Shown here: piece after piece, positions 24,281 to 32,447 of the stretch | How the letters are laid out: every line of letters starts with the position of its first letter | Numbering within the stretch: position 1 is the stretch's first letter | Source of the DNA: Eubacterium sp. | GTDB taxonomy: Bacteria; Bacillota; Clostridia; Lachnospirales; Lachnospiraceae | Assembly: GCA_024681495.1 (NCBI GenBank) | Contig: JAILAS010000136.1 | Coordinates: 1 to 38,287 of the forward strand | Reading direction: 5' to 3' | DNA length: 38,287 nucleotides | Program-made: the position numbers and the translations under genes | Notes under the pieces: generated by a model | Database searches by the model: none | Told to the model about the DNA's origin: nothing | The model's input: only the letters and a program-made list of their open reading frames with translations

Positions 24281-24306
24281 TAAAAAAGGGCGTTTGCACG
24301 CCCTTT
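24281..24306 (-). terminator. Intrinsic terminator of the thioesterase-cvfB-CPBP operon
   Basis: Minus strand: AAAGGGCGT-gcaa-ACGCCCTTT (arms 24298-24306 and 24285-24293) running into a T-tract. It lies about 30 nt after the CPBP stop. Confidence 0.88.
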
Positions 24307-24335
24307 CGACAAAATATTCAATATTGTTTTAATCG

Positions 24336-25295
24336 TCACAGGGCCAACTCATACAAGACCATGTACCCAGACATTAACAATAACGCAACAATTAGTGCCG
24401 GAGAGATTATCTCGCTCCAGGGCACATTTTCGTAGTCTCCCTTTACCAGACGGGCGACGATTTCGCCCCTTCCGGTGGTCTGTAACACCTTTTTATAGAC
24501 GAGACGCGTCAAAATCAGCGACACCGCTACTATCACCACCATGAACACGCCCATAAAAAGATTTACGGCCAAAGGCTGCCCGGCCAGAATGTCGCGGACG
24601 GATGTCCCCTGCTCGACAATCTCCTCGAGCTCCTCGCTGTCCACCTGAGAATAGGAACTGAAAACCGAGATGACCGAGAATGCGTTCAGCGTAAAATGAA
24701 CGAGCATAGAAGCCAGAATGCTGTCCGTCGCCTCCAGCATGAACACGAGGAAGATTCCCATCATAAACGTATATATGAACTGATTGAAATTAAGGTGAAA
24801 TCCGGCGAACAGGAGAGCCGACAGGAACGACGCCTTCCAAAACCCGTTATTCCTGTATCCGCTGTAGAAGAAGCCACGGCAGACAATCTCCTCCGTCACG
24901 GCAGGAACGACGGCCACGAAGAGTATCCCCGCCCAGACAGAGCCGTCGAGCACGGACCCCGAGAGGACCTCGGCCTGGGTTCCCGTCTCGAAGACCAGCT
25001 GGCTAAGCACATTGGCGACCAGCATGCACGGATAGAAACACAGGGTGCAAATCACGACCCAGACGGCGGCTACCGGCGAAAAAGCCCTGATCCGGAACTT
25101 CTCGACCACGTTGACGTTCCTCGCCGTGCAGTTCAACACGGGAGCCGCCACCAGGCATATCTCACTGAGCAGGCTGATCTGATACACGCCGTCCAGCACC
25201 CCGGAGAAAACCGAGAGCATTGCAAACGAACCGACCAAATACACGAAGAATGTCAGAAACGCCATTCGGTTTACGAAAGTGTTATGCCCCTTCAT
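24336..25295 (-). CDS. CPBP-family (CAAX-type) intramembrane metalloprotease
   Basis: 319 residues with about eight membrane helices. The family motifs are present in order: EEIVCRGFFYSGYR (EExxxR), then FAGFHLNFNQF (FxxxH), then ASMLVHFTLNA (HxxxN/A). Such glutamate proteases act within the membrane, for example on prenylated or bacteriocin-type peptides, but the substrate here is unknown. The ORF track begins 11 codons early. The ATG at 25293-25295 follows CAGGAGAAACA and overlaps the end of the CvfB-like gene by 14 bp, so translation is coupled. It is last in a three-gene operon. Bacteriocin genes, the common neighbours of CPBP immunity proteins, are not seen. Confidence 0.88.
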   Translation of the reverse strand: MKGHNTFVNRMAFLTFFVYLVGSFAMLSVFSGVLDGVYQISLLSEICLVAAPVLNCTARNVNVVEKFRIRAFSPVAAVWVVICTLCFYPCMLVANVLSQLVFETGTQAEVLSGSVLDGSVWAGILFVAVVPAVTEEIVCRGFFYSGYRNNGFWKASFLSALLFAGFHLNFNQFIYTFMMGIFLVFMLEATDSILASMLVHFTLNAFSVISVFSSYSQVDSEELEEIVEQGTSVRDILAGQPLAVNLFMGVFMVVIVAVSLILTRLVYKKVLQTTGRGEIVARLVKGDYENVPWSEIISPALIVALLLMSGYMVLYELAL

Positions 25296-26115
25296 TGTTT
25301 CTCCTGATGAATCCATCGCCGATAACAATTTTTCTCTCTTTATACAGGCGTCCCACCGCCCTCTTGAACGCGGCCTTGCTAAGCCCCGTCTCCTCCTTTA
25401 TAAGCGCGGGCGATGCCTTGTCGTCGAACGGGAGCTCGCCTCCGCAGAGGTCGATGAGTCGGTCTATGGCCTCGGCGTCGGTGTCCATCTGCTTATAAGC
25501 CACCTCCCTGGTGGACAGGTCGAGCTTGCCGTCCTCCTTGACCATCGTCACCCTGCACTCTATGACCTGTCCGGGCGTGAGGCTCTCGATGTTCTCGCTG
25601 GGAGGGATCATAGCGGAATACACGTCGTCCACGGCCACGTAGCCGCCGAAGGACGGACTTATCTCGTACACGCGTCCCTTCACCATGTCTCCGGCCGAAT
25701 AGGGCGCGTCCTTTCGCAGATAGGGGTAGACCTTCATAGTGGCGGCGAGCCTCTCGCTCTTGTCCACGTAGAGGGCCACCACAATCTCGTCGTCCTTCTT
25801 CACCCTGCAGGTCTGCTCCTTGAAGGGAAGCAGGAGGTCCTTCTCAAGGCCCCAGTCCAGAAAGGCGCCGATTTTGGTCACGTCCTTCACCCTGAGGACT
25901 GCCGTGTGCCCGAGCGTAACGGCGGGCTCGTTCACGGTAGCAATGAGCCTGTCCGAGGAATCCTTATATAAGAAGACGGATATCTCGTCGCCCTCCGAGG
26001 CGCCCTCCGGAACCTGCTTGCGAGGGAGGAGGACCTCCTCCTCTCCGTCGCTAAGGTATACGCCGAAATCTACTTTTCTTTTAATAATTAACTTTTGTTT
26101 TTCTCCGAGTCTCAT
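25282..26115 (-). CDS. CvfB-like S1 RNA-binding protein
   Basis: 277 residues matching the CvfB/YitL plan: three S1-type beta-barrels (about 1-62, 66-130 and 140-205; for example VTKIGAFLDWGLEKDLLLP and SPSFGGYVAVDDVYSAMIPPSE), then a C-terminal winged helix (about 220-277, IKEETGLSKAAFKRAVGRLYKERKI). In staphylococci CvfB affects RNA levels of virulence genes; the general role is RNA binding. The ATG overlaps the thioesterase stop (ATGA). It lies between the thioesterase and CPBP genes with overlaps on both sides, indicating one transcript. Confidence 0.9.
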   Translation of the reverse strand: MRLGEKQKLIIKRKVDFGVYLSDGEEEVLLPRKQVPEGASEGDEISVFLYKDSSDRLIATVNEPAVTLGHTAVLRVKDVTKIGAFLDWGLEKDLLLPFKEQTCRVKKDDEIVVALYVDKSERLAATMKVYPYLRKDAPYSAGDMVKGRVYEISPSFGGYVAVDDVYSAMIPPSENIESLTPGQVIECRVTMVKEDGKLDLSTREVAYKQMDTDAEAIDRLIDLCGGELPFDDKASPALIKEETGLSKAAFKRAVGRLYKERKIVIGDGFIRRNNEGA

Positions 26116-26825
26116 TTCAGCATCATCTCCATAGCGGCGGTTATGTCGCCGTCATCATTTAACAGTGTTACGAATATACTGCCGTCAGTCTCCGCCTTCA
26201 TAGCGTGAAGGGTCTGCCCGTAGTAAGCCGCATTCTTATACTCTATCCTGAGCCTGTCAAGCTCTGCCCCCTCGGGGATGAACTCCGACGCCAGGTACAC
26301 GTAGACCGAATTATTCACGTGCAGGTTCGAGTCTATGTCGTTCTTTCGTATCTGAAAATCCCCGGCGGGCTCCATATTGTCGGGCAGCTCGATCTTCCTG
26401 GAGTGCGTACCCATCTCGAACTTCTCGTCCGTCTCCTTCATGTACGCGTCGTGAATCTTATCGGGAACCTTGCTCATGCTCACCTTATTCACGTCGATGT
26501 ATACCCACAGGGAGTCCGAGACGGCGAGCTTCTCTCCCTCGCTGTCGAGCAGAAAGAAGTTTCTGTAACCCATGCAGCCCCTCATCTTGTACGGGTTGGT
26601 CCCCACCGTCACGATGTCTCCGGCCTTGGGCCTCCTGTAGAAAAGGATCTCGTGATAGGCGACGATCCATCCGCAGCCCTGCTCCTTGAGATACTCCGGA
26701 CCCACGCCCAGCTCGTCCGACTGGAACGTGGAGCAGTCCTGGAACTCGTCCAAAAGGGCCCCGGGCTTCAGATAGCCGTCCGCATCTGTCTCAGTATACT
26801 TCAATCTGGTCTCATATGAAAACAC
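26112..26825 (-). CDS. Acyl-ACP thioesterase (FatA/FatB type)
   Basis: 237 residues with two hot-dog domains. The first opens with RLKYTETDADGYLKPGALLDEFQDCSTFQSD (in parts) and ends near 115. The second carries the expected catalytic stretch KNDIDSNLHVNNSVYV. Such enzymes release fatty acids from acyl carrier protein in the cytoplasm. The start is GTG at 26823-26825, 7 nt behind GGAGG; the nearby ATG is out of frame. First gene of the thioesterase-cvfB-CPBP operon. A clear promoter was not found in 26826-26891, although the stretch is AT-rich around TATATACATATACAT. Confidence 0.9.
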   Translation of the reverse strand: MFSYETRLKYTETDADGYLKPGALLDEFQDCSTFQSDELGVGPEYLKEQGCGWIVAYHEILFYRRPKAGDIVTVGTNPYKMRGCMGYRNFFLLDSEGEKLAVSDSLWVYIDVNKVSMSKVPDKIHDAYMKETDEKFEMGTHSRKIELPDNMEPAGDFQIRKNDIDSNLHVNNSVYVYLASEFIPEGAELDRLRIEYKNAAYYGQTLHAMKAETDGSIFVTLLNDDGDITAAMEMMLK

Positions 26826-26891
26826 TTAAATACCTCCGTGTTTCTCCTTTAGCTAACCGGGCGCCGATCGCCCATGTATATGTATATATGC

Positions 26892-26947
26892 AAAAATGCC
26901 CCGCCGGCGTGTTCGGACGTTCTGTCCGAAACCACGCTAATCCCGGC
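26892..26947 (-). terminator. Terminator-like hairpin after the O-antigen-ligase-like gene
   Basis: Minus strand: GCCG, GCGTG and TTCGGAC pair with GTCCGAA, CACGC and CGGC (plus-strand arms 26903-26918 and 26924-26947, small internal loops). They are followed after a few bases by ATTTTTGC. The T-run is short, so it may be partial. It lies 45 nt after the stop at 26992. Confidence 0.6.
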
Positions 26948-26991
26948 ATCATTAAGGGCATTACAACACTCTTTAAGTTCAACTTCTTATG

Positions 26992-28869
26992 TCAACCAAC
27001 CACTTCGTCCTTCCTGCCGACAATATGGTTCAGGGAGTAGCCCATTCCCAAAATCGTCCAGAAAATCGGTGCGGTTCCCACATAGGAATCGTTCGCCACG
27101 CTGTTTATAAGGAACCAGATGACGGAAACCATGCAGGCCATTCCGACCATGGCCAGTCTGTCCTCCTTAAGTCTGGCGAAGGGCATCTTCCTGTACAGGC
27201 GTATGCTCTGAACCAGGTAGATTATGAAGAACGCCCATACCAGGCAGGTGGCCAGCACGCCCTGCTCGAGGGACGTGTTGAGGAAGTAGTTATGGGCCTT
27301 TACGTCGAACGTGAGGTTAAGCTGATCGTAGTTATCCTCCACGTAGTCCGCCTGGGGGAACGCCTCGACGAAGCTGTTGGCCCCGACACCGAGTATCAGG
27401 TGATACTTCAGGAGGGGAATGACCCTGTTCCAGATGGCTCCTCTGGTGGTGAAGAATCCCTCAGGGAAGAGGTCGAGCTTCTCAAATGCCGTATCCTCGT
27501 TTATCTTAACGAGCTTATTCGCGAAGTTCAGATAGTAGTAGGTACCATCCTCGCCGTATACCACGTTCCAGCTCCTGTCCTCTATGGTGAAGGTGCACAC
27601 GATGCCGTACTCTTCCGTGGAGCTGACCACGACGGTGCCATAGCAGAACCTGCTGTCGTTTATAACCACCTCGCCGTCGCTGCCGGCGGTGTGGCTTACG
27701 GGGTTTCCGTCTTCATCGGTGAGATAGACGAGCGCCGTTCCGTTTTCCACGCCGTAGCTGTAGTGCAGCTCGCTTCCGTCCTTCATATAGAATATGAACT
27801 CGTCGTCCCCGGTGTAGAGGCGCTCGATCGAAGCATTCTCCGAGTTAAGGGGATATACGAACGTATTGTAAAGCTTTGTCTTAAGAGTGTCGCTGTTCGC
27901 AATCACCACGACGCCCGCGATAAAGCACACGATTCCGGCCGCCAGAACCCCGATGAAAACCTTGGGCTTACGGCTTATGAGGATGAGGAATACGACTCCC
28001 GCGCACATAACGAAGGCGAGCTTTATCGAGGCAGTCTTAATGCCGATGGCGATAATCACCTGGGCAACCAGGAACACACCGGCTATCACCCTCTGGTAGG
28101 TCTTCTTAAAGAAGTACATCATGGCGATGGTGAGAGGCGTTATGAGCGCCAGATAGCCCGACACATTGTCGGCGTGTGAGAGCGTCAGGTTCATGAACTG
28201 GGGATTGTTGCTAACAGCGTCCGCCAGCTCCTGATGGAAGATTCCCACGAGGAAGCGTATGCCCAGCTTACACTGGAAGAAGTCGAGCCCGAACGCCTGG
28301 AACACTCCGATTACCATCATTATGCCTATGAGCACTCCCGCCACCTTAGCGAGCCACTCGATCTGCTCCTCCGTCTTTATGGTGACGAATGCGTAGTAGC
28401 AGATTATCAGGTATCCGACGACCACGAACACGGGCGTGAACATGTCGTAGGAGCCCACGAAGGCCCTGTACATATGCCCGCCGAAAAGGCCCGAGAGAAT
28501 CACCAGCACGCCTGCGCCCGCCAGGAGGAAGAAAGTCTTGTTGCGGTCGAGCTTCTCCCTGATAACGAACCTGCGGTAGAGAAGAGTGCACAAAATAAGC
28601 GCCGTAGTAATATAGACGCCCATCATCTTCGCATGCAGGTAATAATCGTATTCGTTGTCGGCAGTATCCGGAAACCACTCGTATCCTGTAAGTCCGGTAG
28701 TGTATATGTGTGCCCCAAGCAATAGGGGAATAACTCCGAAGATCAGAACCTGTGCGAGCAGATACCATTTACTGGCTGAAGGAGATGCCATGCGGGCATT
28801 CCCTTTCGCAGGTGCGGAATATCCTCCCGAACCCACAGATTTTTTCCGTTTTTTCTTATTCTTACTCAT
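26992..28869 (-). CDS. O-antigen ligase / Wzy-type polymerase-like membrane protein
   Basis: 625 residues. A basic, Lys-rich cytoplasmic N-terminus (KNKKKRKK) precedes about ten to twelve membrane helices. A large extracytoplasmic insert (about 345-480) reads like beta-rich sequence. The Wzy_C signature region follows: RGAIWNRVIPLLKYHLILGVGANSF, then AHNYFLNTSLEQGVLATCLVW. Such proteins join or polymerise lipid-linked glycans for surface polysaccharide or glycoprotein. The ORF track starts at GTG 17 codons earlier, inside the tRNA terminator. The ATG at 28867-28869 is preferred because the basic N-terminus begins there. No Shine-Dalgarno precedes it (TTCCTCT). The TAAAAT element ends 7 nt before the ATG, so the mRNA may be leaderless. 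No other polysaccharide genes are adjacent. Confidence 0.82.
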   Translation of the reverse strand: MSKNKKKRKKSVGSGGYSAPAKGNARMASPSASKWYLLAQVLIFGVIPLLLGAHIYTTGLTGYEWFPDTADNEYDYYLHAKMMGVYITTALILCTLLYRRFVIREKLDRNKTFFLLAGAGVLVILSGLFGGHMYRAFVGSYDMFTPVFVVVGYLIICYYAFVTIKTEEQIEWLAKVAGVLIGIMMVIGVFQAFGLDFFQCKLGIRFLVGIFHQELADAVSNNPQFMNLTLSHADNVSGYLALITPLTIAMMYFFKKTYQRVIAGVFLVAQVIIAIGIKTASIKLAFVMCAGVVFLILISRKPKVFIGVLAAGIVCFIAGVVVIANSDTLKTKLYNTFVYPLNSENASIERLYTGDDEFIFYMKDGSELHYSYGVENGTALVYLTDEDGNPVSHTAGSDGEVVINDSRFCYGTVVVSSTEEYGIVCTFTIEDRSWNVVYGEDGTYYYLNFANKLVKINEDTAFEKLDLFPEGFFTTRGAIWNRVIPLLKYHLILGVGANSFVEAFPQADYVEDNYDQLNLTFDVKAHNYFLNTSLEQGVLATCLVWAFFIIYLVQSIRLYRKMPFARLKEDRLAMVGMACMVSVIWFLINSVANDSYVGTAPIFWTILGMGYSLNHIVGRKDEVVG

Positions 28870-28876
28870 AGAGGAA

Positions 28877-28906
28877 ATTTTATCACAAATACAAAAAAAG
28901 TGCCAC
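28877..28906 (-). promoter_or_regulatory. Possible leaderless promoter of the O-antigen-ligase-like gene
   Basis: Minus strand: GTGGCA (28901-28906), an 18-nt spacer and TAAAAT (28877-28882), with only 7 nt to the ATG. Transcription would begin at or next to the start codon. The -35 element lies in the stem of the tRNA terminator. Confidence 0.45.
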
Positions 28907-28922
28907 CGTAAAGATAGCACTT
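28893..28922 (-). terminator. Intrinsic terminator of tRNA-Gln
   Basis: Minus strand: AAGTGC (28917-28922) pairs with GCACTT (28898-28903) around a 13-nt loop and runs into T7 (28893-28899). It begins 7 nt past the tRNA 3' end. The loop is larger than usual, so efficiency may be moderate. Confidence 0.7.
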
Positions 28923-28929
28923 AAATGAG

Positions 28930-29001
28930 CTGCCCCACAAGGATTCGAACCTTGGAATGACGGAGTCAGAGTCCGTTGCCTTACCGCTTGGCGATGGGGC
29001 A
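28930..29001 (-). tRNA. tRNA-Gln (anticodon CTG)
   Basis: The minus strand folds as a cloverleaf: acceptor TGCCCCA with TGGGGCA, D arm with AAGCGGTAAGG, anticodon stem ACGGA/TCCGT with loop CTCTGAC giving anticodon CTG, and T arm AAGGTTCGAATCCTT. The discriminator is G, as is normal for glutamine. CCA is not encoded. It reads CAG codons. It stands alone, between yigZ and the O-antigen-ligase-like gene. Confidence 0.93.
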
Positions 29002-29021
29002 ATATGTTGTCAACGAACGCT

Positions 29022-29050
29022 ATTATACAATATACTTTTTAAAACTGCAA
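29022..29050 (-). promoter_or_regulatory. tRNA-Gln promoter
   Basis: Minus strand: TTGCAG (29045-29050), a 17-nt spacer and perfect TATAAT (29022-29027). The -35 element lies within the last codons of yigZ. The 5' leader would be about 14 nt. Confidence 0.75.
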
Positions 29051-29674
29051 CAGTTTTTTTATCATAATTGGTTCCGTCGTCGAAACTTCTGCCGTTCCAT
29101 TGGATAAATCGATGATTTTCTCCATGACGGGGACCACGTTTTCCTCGGGAACTCCAATGTCCACGGTGACTTGAGCGCCGTAGTCTATATGCGTTATGTC
29201 AACCTGCTGCTCCTCGAAATAATTCTTTATCTTGCCAAAAGCCGTGTAGTCCGTGACCACGTGCATACCCATCCCGGGTATCACGTCCACCACGCCGGCC
29301 TCCCTAATCCCGGCCTGGGCGGCCTGGGTATACGCCCTGACCAGCCCGCCCGTCCCCAGGAGGATGCCGCCGAAGTAGCGCGTGACCACGATGGCCACGT
29401 TCCTGAGGTCCCCGGATGTTATCACCTCCAGGACGGGGCGCCCCGCTGTGCCCGAGGGCTCGCCGTCGTCGCTGCAGCGGGTGACGGGGGAGGACTCCCC
29501 CACCGTGAACGCGCTGACGTTATGCCTGGCGTCCCAGTATTCCTTCTTTTTAGAGGCGATGAACTCCTCCGCCTCCTCGACGCTCTCCACGGGCATAACG
29601 TGCGCGATGAACTTAGACTTGCGCTCCGTTATCTGCGCCTGAGCCGCCTTTTCTATGATTCTGAAATTATCCAT
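29039..29674 (-). CDS. YigZ/IMPACT family protein
   Basis: 211 residues. The N-terminal UPF0029 domain has the family signature: KSKFIAHVMPV, KKKEYWDARHNVSAF, SDDGEPSGTAGRPVLEVI and VTRYFGGILLGTGGLVRAY (the RYFGG.LLG core). The C-terminal ferredoxin-like domain is about 135-211. The molecular role is unclear; relatives are linked to translation control. The stop of the PBP gene lies 5 nt before the ATG. The nearest purine-rich site (GAGGAAGAA) is inside the PBP stop region, so coupling is likely. Confidence 0.92.
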   Translation of the reverse strand: MDNFRIIEKAAQAQITERKSKFIAHVMPVESVEEAEEFIASKKKEYWDARHNVSAFTVGESSPVTRCSDDGEPSGTAGRPVLEVITSGDLRNVAIVVTRYFGGILLGTGGLVRAYTQAAQAGIREAGVVDVIPGMGMHVVTDYTAFGKIKNYFEEQQVDITHIDYGAQVTVDIGVPEENVVPVMEKIIDLSNGTAEVSTTEPIMIKKLLQF

Positions 29675-29679
29675 TAACT

Positions 29680-32241
29680 TTATTCTTCCTCTGTTTCGCC
29701 GGTGTCCTCTTCCGCCTCGCTGTCGTCATCGTCATCGTCGTCGCTCTTGGACGTGGCGTTGCCGGACGATGAGGAGTGGGACGTGCACTTCTTCGTGGGT
29801 ATGAGAGCCGACGAGTTGGCCGAGCCCTTCTTCAGGAAGGCCTTGGAGACGATCTTCGGGCAGTTGGACGTCGCCAGAAGCCCCGACTTGGCGCAGACCT
29901 CGACGAGCTTATGCAGATTGCAGGTGTCCTCGGGCACGTTGTCGCTGGAGAAGTACTCGGTGTGAAGCCTGCTGCCCCTAATCTCGTTCGAGCACACGCC
30001 CTCTGCGGGGAGCAATCCGGAATCCAGGCACACCGTCTTCTCCACAATGCCGTCCGGCTGCTCGAACTCCTCGTACTCGCAGTCCTCGTGAATCCTCTCC
30101 ATAACGGACTTCCAGAGGAGCTTGGTGAACGTGGTCGACGACATCGACTCGTTAGTGTCGTATCCGCCCCAGACGCCGCAGGTGTAGCTGGTGGTGTAGC
30201 CCACGAACCAGGAGTCCACGTTGTTCGAGGTGGTTCCGGTCTTGCCGGCGATGGCGGTGGTGCCGAAATTGACGGCCGTTCCTGTACCCTCGGTAACCAC
30301 GTCCTCCATGGCGTCGGTGAGGAGCCATGCGTTCTGCTCGCTGATGACCTGTCTGGCCTCGGGGTCCCTGTCGAGGAGCACGTTGCCGTCATGGTCTAGT
30401 ATCTTCGTGTAGAATATGGGCTCGTTGTACTTTCCGCCGTCGGCGATGGTCGCAAACGCGGCGGTGAGCTCGAGGTTGGTGACACCGTTGGTGATGCCGC
30501 CGAGCGCCAGCGCCTGCACCTTGTCACTGTCCGTCAATGTGGTGATGCCAAACTTCTCGAGATACTCGTATCCCACCTCCGGCGTGATGTCGGTCAGAGT
30601 TTTAACCGTGACTATATTTATCGACTTGGTGATGGCCTGCCTGAGGGTAGTCCATCCGGTGTAGGAATTGTCATAGTTATGGACGGTGGTTCCGTCTGAG
30701 TACTCGTAGGGCGCGTTGTCCTGCGTGGATGCGAGGGTAAACTCGCCGGTATCCAGCGCGGGCGCGAACGTGGACAGGATCTTAAACGTCGATCCCGGCT
30801 GACGCGTGGTGTCGGTCGCCCTGTTGAGCGTGAGCGACGCCTTCTTCTTGCCGCGTCCACCCACTATAGCCTTGACCTCGCCCGTGCTCTGGTCCATTAC
30901 GACGATGGATGCCTGCGGCTGTAGCGTGAAGTTGATTATCTCGCCCTCGTCGGGGATGGAGTCTCCGGACTCCATGAGGTCCTTCTCGTACGCGCGGATG
31001 GCCTTCTTGGCCTCCTTCTTCGTATCGTAGACCAGATAGCTGGCCGATGACGACGCGGACTCGTTGGCCTTCGCCCACGAGAGCATGCTCTGCTCGTCGT
31101 AGTAGCTGTAGGTGCCGTCTGCGTGCGCGATGGTGAGGTTAAGCGTGAAGGAATACTGCTTCACGGGATAGTTGTCGTTGTCCTTATACTCCTCGTCGCA
31201 GATCTCCTGAATGGAGGCATCCTGCGTCGTATATATCGAGAGTCCGCCCGAGTAAACCAGCTTATAGGCCTGCTGCTGCGAGTAGCCCTTAAGCTCCTGA
31301 AGATCCTCTATTACCTGGTCGATGAGCGCGTCGGTGAAGTAGGAGTACACCGAGGTCTCGGTCGAGGAATCCACGGACTGAATGCGGGAGTAGACGTCAT
31401 CAGCGAGGGCCGTATTGTACTCGCTCTCGGTGATGTATCCCTGCTCGAGCATGTACTGCAGGACCGTAGACCTGCGGGTGGCGTTCTCATCGGGATTGGT
31501 GATGGGGTTATATTTGGTAGGGTTCTGGGTAATGCCGGCAATAACGGCAGCCTCCGACAGCGTCAGCTCGGATACCTCCTTGTCGAAGTATCTCTCGGAC
31601 GCAGCCTCCACACCCAGGCAGTTCTGGCCCAGATTTATGGTGTTCAGGTAATTCTCGAGGATGGTGTCCTTATCGGTAATCTTCTCGAGCTCAATGGCCA
31701 GGTACTGCTCCTGTATCTTTCTCTTAAGCTTCTCTCCGAACGACGACTCCGACGTCCAGTCGGTGAACACGTTGTTCTTAAGGAGCTGCTGCGTGATGGT
31801 GCTGGCACCCTGCGAGAAGTGGAATCCGCTGAAAATGCCCTTCACGGCCGCGCGGATGATTCCCGACACGTCCACGCCGTTGTGCTCGTAGAAGCGCTCG
31901 TCCTCGATCGCGACGAAGGCATGCTGCACGTCCTCCGGAATCTCCGACAATGTGACATAGACCCTGTTCGAGCCCGAGCCCACCAGCTCCTCGGTGAGAT
32001 TCCCCGAGCTGTCGTAGATGTTGGTGATAAAGCCCGTGGGCGAAATGTCGACGCTATCCACTGAGGGAACGTCGACGAGAGCGCCCCTTACGGCGCCTGC
32101 CACGCAGCATACGCCGAATATTCCCAGGCACACGAACACCAGAAGGATTCTTCCTATCACCTTCCAGGCCTTGCTCTTTTTCTTCTTTTTCTTTTTGGTA
32201 TTCCCGCGATCGGCGGAATTATTTCTTTCATAGTCTGTCAT
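29680..32241 (-). CDS. Class A penicillin-binding protein (transglycosylase/transpeptidase, PBP1A-like)
   Basis: 853 residues. A short Lys-rich cytoplasmic tail (KKKKKKKSK) precedes one membrane helix (about 28-52). The glycosyltransferase 51 domain holds AIEDERFYEHNGVD, the general-base region, and FSQGASTITQQLLKN. The transpeptidase domain has its serine in RQPGSTFK, SxN in KSINIVT and KTGTT near the C-terminal third. The end is a low-complexity tail rich in Ser and acidic residues (SKSDDDDDDDSEAEED). It polymerises and cross-links peptidoglycan outside the membrane. The start is ATG behind a loose AAGGGGGAAG. Four or more cysteines after the KTG motif may form disulfides. Confidence 0.95.
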   Translation of the reverse strand: MTDYERNNSADRGNTKKKKKKKSKAWKVIGRILLVFVCLGIFGVCCVAGAVRGALVDVPSVDSVDISPTGFITNIYDSSGNLTEELVGSGSNRVYVTLSEIPEDVQHAFVAIEDERFYEHNGVDVSGIIRAAVKGIFSGFHFSQGASTITQQLLKNNVFTDWTSESSFGEKLKRKIQEQYLAIELEKITDKDTILENYLNTINLGQNCLGVEAASERYFDKEVSELTLSEAAVIAGITQNPTKYNPITNPDENATRRSTVLQYMLEQGYITESEYNTALADDVYSRIQSVDSSTETSVYSYFTDALIDQVIEDLQELKGYSQQQAYKLVYSGGLSIYTTQDASIQEICDEEYKDNDNYPVKQYSFTLNLTIAHADGTYSYYDEQSMLSWAKANESASSSASYLVYDTKKEAKKAIRAYEKDLMESGDSIPDEGEIINFTLQPQASIVVMDQSTGEVKAIVGGRGKKKASLTLNRATDTTRQPGSTFKILSTFAPALDTGEFTLASTQDNAPYEYSDGTTVHNYDNSYTGWTTLRQAITKSINIVTVKTLTDITPEVGYEYLEKFGITTLTDSDKVQALALGGITNGVTNLELTAAFATIADGGKYNEPIFYTKILDHDGNVLLDRDPEARQVISEQNAWLLTDAMEDVVTEGTGTAVNFGTTAIAGKTGTTSNNVDSWFVGYTTSYTCGVWGGYDTNESMSSTTFTKLLWKSVMERIHEDCEYEEFEQPDGIVEKTVCLDSGLLPAEGVCSNEIRGSRLHTEYFSSDNVPEDTCNLHKLVEVCAKSGLLATSNCPKIVSKAFLKKGSANSSALIPTKKCTSHSSSSGNATSKSDDDDDDDSEAEEDTGETEEE

Positions 32242-32275
32242 GTTAAGGTCTTCCCCCTTTTAGTCATACACAGTT

Positions 32276-32284
32276 AGTATATCA
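32276..32284 (-). promoter_or_regulatory. Extended -10 promoter of the PBP gene
   Basis: Minus strand TGATATACT fits an extended -10 (TGnTATACT); no good -35 is seen 17 nt upstream, only a T-run. Leader of about 30 nt to the ATG. Confidence 0.45.
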
Positions 32285-32341
32285 AATACGCCAGTAAAAA
32301 AAAAGTCGCCGCCGCCCCGGGACGTGTTATCATAACAGGGA

Positions 32342-32368
32342 CGGGCGATCGCCCGCCGTTTCAACGGC
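32342..32368. other. GC-rich palindrome and hairpin upstream of the ligase gene
   Basis: CGGGCGATCGCCCG (32342-32355) is a perfect 14-bp palindrome and is followed by GCCGTT-tc-AACGGC (32355-32368). An 11-bp inverted repeat, GTTATcATAAC, lies just upstream. They sit between the divergent PBP and DNA ligase genes. A clear promoter for the ligase was not found; these could be operator sites or leader hairpins. Confidence 0.4.
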
Positions 32369-32447
32369 ACCCGGGCACAGAAATCCGCGGCGCCCTGCAG
32401 AATGGACATACCGTTCCTGCCCTACACCAGACAAACGGAGAGAATAC

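Noticed and set aside
26989-28179. 396-codon plus-strand ORF opposite the O-antigen-ligase-like gene
   Set aside because: Shadow frame of the membrane protein; no motif or ribosome site.
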